Assembly (NCBI GenBank): GCA_019637075.1
Contig: JAHBWI010000008.1
Location: 1-64,000 of the forward strand
DNA length: 64,000 nucleotides
Reading direction: 5' to 3'
Origin: Nitrospiraceae bacterium
GTDB lineage: Bacteria; Nitrospirota; Nitrospiria; Nitrospirales; Nitrospiraceae
The position numbers were made by a program, and so were the translations under genes. The notes under the pieces are model-generated. The model saw only the letters and a program-made list of their open reading frames with translations, searched no databases and was not told where the DNA came from. Positions 38,360 to 45,774 of this stretch are shown here, one piece after another. Each line of letters opens with the position of its first letter. Position 1 is the first letter of the stretch.

Positions 38360-39317
38360 CCGGCTTCACATTCACATATCCCGCCCGACGGAGCCAGGCC
38401 GAAGTCGCATCGAGTGAATAGGTATTGCCTCGTTCGGTAAAGAGCAGCATCGTGACGGCAAACAGAGAGGCTTCCTCGGGATAGAGCCCTTCCCGATCGT
38501 GGAGAAACGCATCTTGGATGATGAGCCGTCCCCCTGACTTCAATGCACTCAACAGCCTTTCAAACAGCGCTTGGTTTTCCTCTGCCGAATAGATGTGCAA
38601 CACGTTCGAGTACCAGATCACATCGTATTGGCCGGGTACGGGATCCCGCATGAAATCTAATGGAAGGTATGACAACCTGGCCCCGGCCTTGAGAGGCCGA
38701 GCGATTTCCTGGGCCACCTCCAGCGCCTCCGGGCGATCACACACGGTTGCTCGAAGCGCAGGATGCTCGGCAAGAAATGCGAGCGCATATGTTGCCGGAC
38801 CTCCGCCCAAATCCAACAATCGCCCGGCTTTTCCAAGGTTCACTTTTTTTGCAATGGCAGCCGCCACATCGACAGACCGATGATGCATCGCCCAGGTGAA
38901 CTGCCGGCGATACCCAGGCACCTCCGGCTCGTCGTGATCGAGGGGGGACCCGGTACGCACAGCCTCGGTCAGCCGGGACCAGTCATGCCATTGGCTCTTG
39001 AGCAATTCGAGATAGGCGCCGCGGTAGGCGCGATCACGTGCATTCAAGGCCGTCGCGGCGAACGGGCTATTGCGATAGCGGGGCCCCTTTTTCGTCAATA
39101 GTCCGCACATCGCCAAATTTCTGCAGAGAATCTCCAACCCGCGCTCGCTGACTTTGAGCTCAGCGGCGAGCGGAGCGACCATGCGGGCCCTTTTGCCCAA
39201 TGCAGTAAATAAATCCAGTTCCAGGGCGGAAAGGATGACACGGGGCAGCCGATAGGCCGTGAGGAGGTCACGGAAGGTATCGAGGGAGGTGATAGGAGAT
39301 GCGAGAATTTCCGACAT
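38292..39317 (-). CDS. O-methyltransferase-like SAM-dependent methyltransferase
   Basis: 341 residues from the ATG at 39317. N-terminal winged-helix dimerisation domain (YRLPRVILSALELDLFTAL, then VSERGLEILCRNLAMCGLL), then a class I methyltransferase domain with LLDLGGGPATYALAFL and VIWYSNVLHIYSAEEN. This is the layout of plant-type/antibiotic O-methyltransferases. It is the last gene of the long minus-strand run that starts with the RiPP-like genes, separated from the next gene by 13 bases, so a tailoring role is possible but unproven. Confidence 0.82.
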   Translation of the reverse strand: MSEILASPITSLDTFRDLLTAYRLPRVILSALELDLFTALGKRARMVAPLAAELKVSERGLEILCRNLAMCGLLTKKGPRYRNSPFAATALNARDRAYRGAYLELLKSQWHDWSRLTEAVRTGSPLDHDEPEVPGYRRQFTWAMHHRSVDVAAAIAKKVNLGKAGRLLDLGGGPATYALAFLAEHPALRATVCDRPEALEVAQEIARPLKAGARLSYLPLDFMRDPVPGQYDVIWYSNVLHIYSAEENQALFERLLSALKSGGRLIIQDAFLHDREGLYPEEASLFAVTMLLFTERGNTYSLDATSAWLRRAGYVNVKPVRMKKGTEDWDGGLLQAQRPRS

Positions 39318-39330
39318 GGACGGTGGCGAG

Positions 39331-39768
39331 TTACGAACCAAAACGGAATTGGGATTGGCACCACTGCACGGCGGCGGTGACATCATCCGCTTGTTGGAAA
39401 TCGAAGTGTTTGCGGAACGTGATTGCAACATACTCGTCGTTCATTTCCGTTTCTTCCTCGAAGCCGGCCTTCAGCAGCGCCGGACGCTTTTTCGAGACCG
39501 CGGGTCCGAGGAAATACTTCGCTTGCTTGGCGACTTCATCACTTCCGAGATCCTCGGTGGTGCCATCACACATCAGACTCTTCACATCATCCATTGCGAT
39601 GCCGTGCTGACAGAGCAGCACTCCATCGGGTCGCACTTCCAGCACCCACCCGTCATCGGTCAAGTCCAACGCCAATGCCCCGCCCGGATCAAGCTCATAG
39701 AAGCGAGGCACGGCAGTAACTAAACGGCTTCGAATGTCTTCCCAGCGGGAACCGGCCGCCATGCTCAT
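39331..39768 (-). CDS. hypothetical protein
   Basis: 145 residues, acidic, no signal peptide or membrane helix. The sequence AKYFLGPAVSKKRPALLKAGFEEETEMND and FRKHFDFQQADD has no family I recognise. Its first codon overlaps the stop of the upstream TPR gene by 4 bases, which supports it being real and coupled. Confidence 0.62.
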   Translation of the reverse strand: MSMAAGSRWEDIRSRLVTAVPRFYELDPGGALALDLTDDGWVLEVRPDGVLLCQHGIAMDDVKSLMCDGTTEDLGSDEVAKQAKYFLGPAVSKKRPALLKAGFEEETEMNDEYVAITFRKHFDFQQADDVTAAVQWCQSQFRFGS

Positions 39769-40589
39769 TGGTTCGACTCCCGACGTGAGGCCCCCGCGTC
39801 TTCAGCCACAAGTTGCGCGCGCAACCGCTCCAGACGCTTGGTGTTCTCATCCAGCTTGGGTAGCTTATACTTGCGATCCATTTGCACGACGGATTCCATT
39901 AATTCCGAGGCCTCCCGTAAGCGACCAAGCTCCTCATAACATTGCGCAAGAACGTAGCGGGCCGCGCCGACCCGCAATTCATCGCGCCCCCGTTCGGCAA
40001 TCGATTGGCTCGTGTGGCAACAAGCCATCGCATCCTCGTACCGCTTCTGTGTTGCAAAGGTCCGCCCCATCATGCGCCAAGCATCTGCCACGCCCCCTTG
40101 GTTATCAAGCCGTCGCATGAGGACGAGAGATTGTTCATAATGACGAATCGCTTCATCAAACAGGCCGGTCTCGCGGGCGACCAATCCCAAGTCCGAAAAC
40201 AGAACAGCCTTCCCCATCTCGTCATGCACCCGAGTCATGATGTCCAAGGCTTCCAAGTAATAGGCGCGAGCTCGGTCCCATTCCCCTGCGTCGGCCCGGA
40301 GATTGCCAAGGTTCGCCAAGGTAGTGCCGATGCCCTTGTCGTCGCCGAGTACCTTTTGTAATTCAAGCACTTCCTGGTAGTGATTTTGCGCCGCCTCGCG
40401 CCGACCGCTCACGGCGCAGATATTGCCAAGATTGCCCAGCGTGGCGCTTAGCGCACGCTGATCACCCGTCAGACGATCACACTCCAGTGCCTTAGCGTAG
40501 CAGGCGTAGGCCTCGGTGTAGAGACCCCGGGCAAAATGCTCATTGCCTTGGCGATTAAGTTCTTCCGACAGTCCGTTACGTAGAGGCAT
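39765..40589 (-). CDS. tetratricopeptide-repeat protein
   Basis: 274 residues from the ATG at 40589, which is 5 bases past the upstream MBL gene. It is built of about six TPRs of the NB-ARC/Rap/LGN type (ALSATLGNLGNICAVSGRRE, TTLANLGNLRADAGEW, AVLFSDLGLVARETGLFDEA, DAWRMMGRTFATQKRYEDA). No signal peptide. It should serve as a protein-interaction scaffold. Confidence 0.8.
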   Translation of the reverse strand: MPLRNGLSEELNRQGNEHFARGLYTEAYACYAKALECDRLTGDQRALSATLGNLGNICAVSGRREAAQNHYQEVLELQKVLGDDKGIGTTLANLGNLRADAGEWDRARAYYLEALDIMTRVHDEMGKAVLFSDLGLVARETGLFDEAIRHYEQSLVLMRRLDNQGGVADAWRMMGRTFATQKRYEDAMACCHTSQSIAERGRDELRVGAARYVLAQCYEELGRLREASELMESVVQMDRKYKLPKLDENTKRLERLRAQLVAEDAGASRRESNQ

Positions 40590-40593
40590 CGTA

Positions 40594-41190
40594 TTACGCC
40601 TGAAGCACCCGTTCAACGACCGGTTTGGCACCTGTCAAAATGCTAGCGCCATCGCCTACGAGAATCGAGTCGAAATTGTACTTGAGCAGCCGCCGCAGGC
40701 CTTCCCTGGCCTTGGCAGGATCGCTGTATTTCTCCGGTGGCAGGAGACTCAGGCTTCCCGATGGTTTACCGATCAAGGCATCGCCCACGATCAACACACC
40801 CCGTCCCTGCTGAAGAAAGAGTGCCGACTCGCCGGAAGACTTCTGGTCCTTCAGTTGAATCACCCAAATCCCGCCGGGGAGCAATTCTCCGTCACGAAAG
40901 GTCTTCGTCGGCTTCAGGTCCATTTGCGAGGCATCTGCTTCCGGCACATAGAGTTGACATTTGAACTCTCCCTGCAGGGCAGCCGCCTCCCGAATATGGT
41001 CTCTGTTTGTAATCACGATATAGTCAAGTGGGCCATTGCGCCTGATGTGGGTACCGGCCTCCGCCGTCATCGGCGGCGGATCGATCAGGATTTTATGGTC
41101 CCCGACTGAAAGGAATAGACCATTGAAATCAAGCTGTTTTTCTTCGGAAAACCATGAGTATTGCCAGACACCCGGAAGCAAAGCCTTCAT
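40594..41190 (-). CDS. MBL-fold protein with reduced metal-binding motif
   Basis: 198 residues. The fold is metallo-beta-lactamase-like: early strands (FNGLFLSVGDHKILIDPPP), DYIVITNRDHIREAAAL where HxHxDH would be expected, and VLIVGDALIG for the later Asp. Only Asp-His of the first motif are kept and the two leading His are missing, so it may bind one metal or none. Enzyme activity is uncertain. It precedes the TPR gene closely (4 bases). Confidence 0.68.
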   Translation of the reverse strand: MKALLPGVWQYSWFSEEKQLDFNGLFLSVGDHKILIDPPPMTAEAGTHIRRNGPLDYIVITNRDHIREAAALQGEFKCQLYVPEADASQMDLKPTKTFRDGELLPGGIWVIQLKDQKSSGESALFLQQGRGVLIVGDALIGKPSGSLSLLPPEKYSDPAKAREGLRRLLKYNFDSILVGDGASILTGAKPVVERVLQA

Positions 41191-41271
41191 TGTCTCAATC
41201 GAGTCCCTTCCCCAGTAGGAGTCGCGCCAAGAATATGTCTCACACCCCGGCTCGGAACCGTTCGGAGGCGC

Positions 41272-41511
41272 TCACAAACCGGCCATATTTTCCCGAACTG
41301 TTTTCGTCACCTTGGCAAGAATGCTCGCATCCTCCGTCAGATCGATAATATCGTCTTCCGGAATGGTAATGAACTTGCGGTTCTTCCCCTTCGTCAGCGA
41401 GATCAGAAACATGCTGTTCGTCGGCTTAGTCGGGATAACAACCTCGACGGCTGCATCAAGCCCCTCCACCACTTCGACAAACCGCTGCTTACCTTCAGCC
41501 CACTCGTCCAT
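41272..41511 (-). CDS. small hypothetical protein
   Basis: 79 residues from the ATG at 41511 (TAGGAGCAG upstream). Alternating strand and helix character (FVEVVEGLDAAVEVVIPTK, NRKFITIPEDDIIDL). No signal peptide or motif known. It is 14 bases downstream of the thioredoxin-like gene. Confidence 0.6.
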   Translation of the reverse strand: MDEWAEGKQRFVEVVEGLDAAVEVVIPTKPTNSMFLISLTKGKNRKFITIPEDDIIDLTEDASILAKVTKTVRENMAGL

Positions 41512-41525
41512 AGCGATTCCTGCTC

Positions 41526-42053
41526 CTACATTCCGCTCACAGCCAGTAACTTTTCGACTTCCTGTATGATGACATCCGCGCCGGCCAGTTCCATATTCCC
41601 CACCCGCTGCCAACGGATCACGCCTTTCTGATCGATCACGTATACATTGGGGATGAACTTTCCCCCACCATAGAGCTTGTCAGTGGTCTTCGATGGATCG
41701 AGCAGGTAGGGATACGTCACCTTCACTGGAAACGCACTCAAAAATTCGCCCACGTCACGCTTGGGGTTTCCGGATGAGTTTACCCCAATCACGGCTACAT
41801 TTTTCCCAGCCATGGCCTCGTGAACTTTTTGCAAATTTGTCCCCTGCACCATACAGGGATCGCAGATATGGAATAGGCCAAGCACAATGACCTTGCCTTT
41901 CAGGTTATCCAATGCAACGGATTCACCTGTCATTGATGCCAAAGTAAAGGCCGGTGCAGACTCGCCCACCTTGAAGAATCCTGCCGCCAACAGGTTATCT
42001 GCGCTCCAGATTGAGGCGATAAACAACCCCAGGATGATCAGCGATCGCTTCAT
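41526..42053 (-). CDS. exported TlpA/ResA-like thioredoxin-fold protein
   Basis: 175 residues. Signal peptide (LLAAGFF at its end), then a redoxin domain beginning VGESAPAFTLASMTGE, with a CxxC active site in FHICDPCMVQ and the cis-Pro region KFIPNVYVID. It is expected to reduce or isomerise periplasmic disulfides, or support cytochrome maturation. A 176-base gap separates it from the upstream nucleotidyltransferase, so co-transcription with the RiPP-like genes is uncertain. Confidence 0.85.
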   Translation of the reverse strand: MKRSLIILGLFIASIWSADNLLAAGFFKVGESAPAFTLASMTGESVALDNLKGKVIVLGLFHICDPCMVQGTNLQKVHEAMAGKNVAVIGVNSSGNPKRDVGEFLSAFPVKVTYPYLLDPSKTTDKLYGGGKFIPNVYVIDQKGVIRWQRVGNMELAGADVIIQEVEKLLAVSGM

Positions 42054-42229
42054 GGATACCTCCTTCTGCGGGATTTTCCCCCTTCGTACGACCCATCACG
42101 CGCCGTAAGACCGGCCCGTCGCCATACGCGAGGGTATCCTAGCACGCGTTTTTTTTCGGGAGCAAGGATGACAACACGAGGGAGGCAGAAGCATTGACAG
42201 ACCGACGGCGGGGGAGAGCAGACGGAGCT

Positions 42230-43525
42230 TTATCCAGGACTGTGTAGCCAACGCGCCATAGCTCGACGCAGGCGGGCGATCGGCAAGCATCGCACGACCA
42301 ACCGTTGAATCGGCTTCACAATTCGATACAGCACCCGCAATGAGGACTGTCCTCGAAACCACGCTCTGTCCCCCTGTACCACCAGTGAATCAACCCGACA
42401 GAGGGATAGCCCGAACTTCCACCGCTCAAGTGTCGAGTCTTTCAACATATAGTACAGGGCTTCCGCCTGCTCCTCGTCCACACCCTGCTCTGGACGCTTG
42501 AGCAATTGCTTGGGCATGTAACGAATCACCGTGGAGAAATCGGTATCTGAATCGATTTCCATCGCGACGATTTTAGGCAAACCGATTTCGAAAAGATTCC
42601 GAGCCAGCGCCAGTCCCAGCAACACCATTCGACGGCAGCCCCACTCATCGGCCTGAAACAGAACGCGACTCCAATCCAGCGTCTTTCGGCGCTGAACCAG
42701 CTCCGCCACGTCGCACACCCATTTCAGTTGTTCCCACCCGTGCTTCGAACCGTGCACGCAGAGCAGAATCAGGAGATCCTCCGGACACAACCCCATTACC
42801 GGTCGTGTGGGAAGATGCACCGGCTTCAGGCGGGTCCAGAACACGCCGCGATCCAGCCGAAATGCAAAATGCTGCCGGGCCATCAGCCATTGGAGATCGA
42901 CAGCAACAATACCGTTTTTTTTCTGAAAAAAATTGTACGGTTCGTCAGATTCGCTGGCATGCTCATTTCGGCTGGACAATTGATACCCCTGCGCCCACAG
43001 TGCTTGCCTAGCCTGTGGAATGGACGACTGATCAACAATCAGGTCAAGGTCGGCGCACTCCCGCAAGCTCAGATCTCCATAGGCCGCTTGTGCTAAACTG
43101 ACCCCTTTGAACGGAATAGCGCGCACACCTCTCGCCGCCAGTGCATCCAGCACCGCGACTAGCTCCTTCGCCAACAATGTATTCAACAGGGTGTTGGCTT
43201 GAATGTGCCTCCGCAATGCTTCATGCGTTTCCTTTGCGATTACGCCGGGGCAAATGCTCGCCAAATTCCGATAGACCAATGGGATGACACCGTGGGCCCG
43301 CGCCAGTCGCCACACCAATTCCCAATCCAGCGGCTCGGTCACCAGATCAGCCACCTCGACTCGCACAAATTCCGTGACAGTCGTTCTGGCGCATAACACC
43401 AGCAAACGCCCCTCACGAGACAGATGTGACAGTCCGGTCGCAGGAGCGATTGCACCGACAGTCAGTCTGACTCCAGGACGCTGTCGTTTCCAGAGATTGA
43501 TCAAAGACACATCTTCCCGTCTCAT
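42230..43525 (-). CDS. nucleotidyltransferase-family protein (RiPP-locus type)
   Basis: 431 residues from the ATG at 43525, which overlaps the kinase stop by 4 bases; the open frame extends further but is antisense-like. The central domain matches the NTP_transf_5 group: AIPFKGVSLAQAAYGDLSLRECADLDLIVD, where D-L-D is the metal-binding pair, and CPEDLLILLCVHGSKHGWEQLKWVCDVAEL. Members of this family occur in lasso-peptide clusters next to HprK-like kinases (for example the paeninodin type). Its exact reaction is not established; nucleotidylation of peptide or protein is a guess. Confidence 0.82.
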   Translation of the reverse strand: MRREDVSLINLWKRQRPGVRLTVGAIAPATGLSHLSREGRLLVLCARTTVTEFVRVEVADLVTEPLDWELVWRLARAHGVIPLVYRNLASICPGVIAKETHEALRRHIQANTLLNTLLAKELVAVLDALAARGVRAIPFKGVSLAQAAYGDLSLRECADLDLIVDQSSIPQARQALWAQGYQLSSRNEHASESDEPYNFFQKKNGIVAVDLQWLMARQHFAFRLDRGVFWTRLKPVHLPTRPVMGLCPEDLLILLCVHGSKHGWEQLKWVCDVAELVQRRKTLDWSRVLFQADEWGCRRMVLLGLALARNLFEIGLPKIVAMEIDSDTDFSTVIRYMPKQLLKRPEQGVDEEQAEALYYMLKDSTLERWKFGLSLCRVDSLVVQGDRAWFRGQSSLRVLYRIVKPIQRLVVRCLPIARLRRAMARWLHSPG

Positions 43526-44574
43526 GCTGATGCTCCGGACGAATTCGTGTGGACCTGTAAAAGAGGCGTCACCAATTGAGGCAACTCCAGCACATCCCTG
43601 CCAAAATACAGGCGGTAGCAATCTGTCATCGCAACCAAGCGACTTAAGGCGTGGAACTCCGTCTTCGCCACCACCGGATCAAATACCAACAGAGAATGGG
43701 GAAGAATGAGCTCAAGTGCCTGTTTTTTTGACAATGGCTCAAGACAACTGTATGGAGCATCGATGACTTGAGGGAATAGGATGAGCCGCGGCACACAAGG
43801 CCGACCCAGAGGCCAAGGGTAAAGTTCTTCAGCGTAAAAGTACCGCTTGGGGATACCGGGACGCAGGATCGACTGCGGCGCCTCGCGCAGTTCCGGAAAG
43901 AATTCCACTGTCCGGTCCGTGACATTGACCTTCAAGGGATAGGGCAATAGTTCGACCCCCTGTTCGGTCATTCGAAAGAAAGGATGATCGTCGGACAGGT
44001 AGCGATAGCCGGAACGCAACAGTGAGAGAAACGCGGTCGTCTTGCCCCTCCCGCTAAACCCCGGGATCAACACCCCTTTCCCATCTTTTTCCAAGGCGGT
44101 TGCGTGAAAGGTAAACAACCCACACCGCTTGGCCAGTTCGACGATCACGAAATGCACAAAACTCGCTCGAACGTCCAGGGACATTCTCTCCGGCCGAACG
44201 ATCCATCCCTTGGCGGATCTGCTGCTCCCATCGATCACGATGAGGCCTTCGCCATGAAAATCGGCTATCAGCATGCCTCCATCGGCAAAGATGTCGCATT
44301 GCCAAGTCGTGGTGCCGACATCCCCCTTCGGGATACCGCTTCCTTGATACAGCCGCTTCGCTGTATCGGGAATCTGAACGGGGACCTGTTCGCGGTGATC
44401 CACAGCCGTCAAACCGACCTCCAGCAGTACTCCCTGATGGGACGCCCGACACTCGAAATAACCTAGGAGCTGGGAGGTTGCCTCAACAAGAACACATGAA
44501 TCTGTGCGCAAGCGAATATTCACCCCGTGGATCGAGAGAAACACCTGATGTTCTGCATGTGTGACAAGCATCAT
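43522..44574 (-). CDS. HprK-related serine kinase (HPr-rel-A/lasso type)
   Basis: 350 residues; GGGAGA precedes the ATG. The C-terminal half has an HPr-kinase P-loop GFSGRGKT (172-179, Lys178), the preceding FTFHATAL typical of this family, and YLSDDHPFF after it. The first 150 residues have the N-terminal domain of HprK-related kinases rather than of true HprK. There is no ptsH nearby. In paeninodin-type lasso pathways a homologue phosphorylates a serine of the precursor. Here both precursors downstream of B1 carry one invariant serine (residue 29). Confidence 0.87.
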   Translation of the reverse strand: MMLVTHAEHQVFLSIHGVNIRLRTDSCVLVEATSQLLGYFECRASHQGVLLEVGLTAVDHREQVPVQIPDTAKRLYQGSGIPKGDVGTTTWQCDIFADGGMLIADFHGEGLIVIDGSSRSAKGWIVRPERMSLDVRASFVHFVIVELAKRCGLFTFHATALEKDGKGVLIPGFSGRGKTTAFLSLLRSGYRYLSDDHPFFRMTEQGVELLPYPLKVNVTDRTVEFFPELREAPQSILRPGIPKRYFYAEELYPWPLGRPCVPRLILFPQVIDAPYSCLEPLSKKQALELILPHSLLVFDPVVAKTEFHALSRLVAMTDCYRLYFGRDVLELPQLVTPLLQVHTNSSGASA

Positions 44575-44670
44575 TGCTCTCCCTGTTGCACGATATCCGA
44601 AGCTCAGCGATCCAAAATCCTCAGGGTTGGCCAGCCTGTTCAGCTGGCCAACCCCATCAATGCACCAGGC

Positions 44671-44781
44671 TTATTTTAGATCCTGACACACACGAGACAG
44701 CACGATCGCCGTCACATCACGCAACAACTCATGCTTCACAAGGGCCGGCTTCACATATGCAACTTTCTTCTGCTGTTCCAT
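44671..44781 (-). CDS. RiPP precursor peptide 2, lasso-like leader
   Basis: 36 residues, too short for ordinary gene calls. AAAGGAGAGCATC ribosome-binding site before ATG at 44781; stop TAA at 44671. It begins MEQQKKVA, then YVKPALVKHELLRDVTA (residues 9-25), then IVLSRVCQDLK. Tyr9, Pro12, Leu14 and Thr24 match the spacing of the lasso leader motif Y-x2-P-x-L-x9-T. It is 26/36 identical to the next peptide. The difference is concentrated after residue 25, as expected for leader/core. No Gly/Ser/Cys sits at the predicted core position 1. Confidence 0.82.
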   Translation of the reverse strand: MEQQKKVAYVKPALVKHELLRDVTAIVLSRVCQDLK

Positions 44782-44868
44782 GATGCTCTCCTTTCAGCTC
44801 CCCAGGAGCATGAACGGGGCGAACGAGCAGGATCGATCGCCCATGATTGTTCTGCGACAGGCCCCCTA

Positions 44869-44979
44869 CTAGTTTTCGCCACGGACGATGCGGGACACGA
44901 CCAAGGCCGTCACGTCACGCAGCAACTCATGCTTCACGAGCGCTGGCTTCACGTACGCCTGCTTCTGCTGCTGTTCCAT
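44869..44979 (-). CDS. RiPP precursor peptide 1, lasso-like leader
   Basis: 36 residues. Very strong ribosome-binding site (AAAGGAGGTGAGG) before ATG at 44979; stop TAG at 44869. The gene starts 6 bases after the PqqD-like gene ends. Sequence: MEQQQKQA, YVKPALVKHELLRDVTA, then LVVSRIVRGEN. Leader positions Tyr9, Pro12, Leu14, Thr24 fit the lasso-type recognition motif, with Glu replacing the usual Gly at position 18. Ser29 and Arg30 are shared with the paralogue. The predicted core is 11 residues or fewer. Confidence 0.85.
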   Translation of the reverse strand: MEQQQKQAYVKPALVKHELLRDVTALVVSRIVRGEN

Positions 44980-44985
44980 TCGTCC

Positions 44986-45303
44986 TCACCTCCTTTCAGT
45001 TTGAATAAGCCCCTCTTGCGTCAAGGCGGATATGAGCTCTATCAAATCACGCGTGGCCTGCTCCCCTGTCACTTCGAACCTGGCACACACTAATGACAAC
45101 AAATCCTGAATTGATCGATCACCGGCGCAGTGATCCCAGATCAGAGCACCGACGGGATTCAACGTGTAATATCGTCCCGTGCTCAAATTGAGGAGCACGG
45201 CTTCACCGTCCATGTTGGTCCCATGCACATCTTCGTTCCTTTTCGGGAATACCGTTGCGAGCTCGCAAGACTGGCGGCCAAGAATTTCAGCCGGCATAGG
45301 CAT
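44986..45303 (-). CDS. PqqD-like leader-binding protein (lasso B1 type)
   Basis: 105 residues from the ATG at 45303, which has GAGGAGG seven bases upstream. The sequence is a typical RiPP recognition element of the PqqD family: GEAVLLNLSTGRYYTLNPVGALIWDHCAGDRSIQDLL, where the winged helix binds the leader peptide. Its product would present the two 36-residue precursors, encoded immediately downstream, to the peptidase and kinase. It is a free-standing domain, as in clusters where B1 and B2 are separate genes. Confidence 0.9.
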   Translation of the reverse strand: MPMPAEILGRQSCELATVFPKRNEDVHGTNMDGEAVLLNLSTGRYYTLNPVGALIWDHCAGDRSIQDLLSLVCARFEVTGEQATRDLIELISALTQEGLIQTERR

Positions 45304-45774
45304 CGACAACCTCCTCAGTCAAAAAATGAACGGCAACGCAGATGATCGACATGCGACATGGCGTACAACACAGTTCAAGGAGTGAAGAGTAGCGGTGAGA
45401 CTGGACGGCCCACGCAAATCGCATCGCATCATTAAGAATCGAGTGACTCGGCCCAACGAGAGCGGCCTTGGATCAACCTGTCAAATGCACCGACCGTGAA
45501 TGTGATGACTGCCCATGCGCCGAGGCCCACAATACCGGGCTCTTTATGTGGCAACCATTACCACTGCGACTGGTCCGAACCATCTTTTTGGGGGGGATGT
45601 CCTACGCCCACACCGACGCCGTACGGACAGATTAGCAGGCGGCCTGATGCACTCTACCTCCTCAAATCAACTGCAGGATGTTCGAGGGAACCGGTGACAC
45701 GCTGTTGTTCAGAATTGCACGCAGATAGAGCGATTGTTCCCAAACAACCGTCCCGCCGAGTGGAAGAAGAAACC
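45304..45774. other. 471-base region between B2 and B1
   Basis: No complete gene with a good start is visible on either strand. It probably holds the promoter for B1 and the precursors. It also holds a possible broken short peptide gene at 45558-45652, listed separately. Confidence 0.5.
45558..45652 (-). pseudogene. possible frameshifted short peptide gene
   Basis: A perfect GAGGAGG (45663-45657) stands 4 bases before a GTG at 45652, but the frame stops after six codons (VHQAAC). A single -1 shift leads into a 24-codon frame, LL-ICPYGVGVGVGHPPQKDG... SQW, ending at TAA 45558. The Gly-Val run and the strong ribosome-binding site beside RiPP genes make a decayed or sequencing-error precursor possible. 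It may equally be chance. Confidence 0.25.

Noticed and set aside
44869-44979. Classical lasso peptide from precursor 1
   Set aside because: Core position 1 is Leu, the only acidic residue is at core position 10, and no cyclase gene is present.
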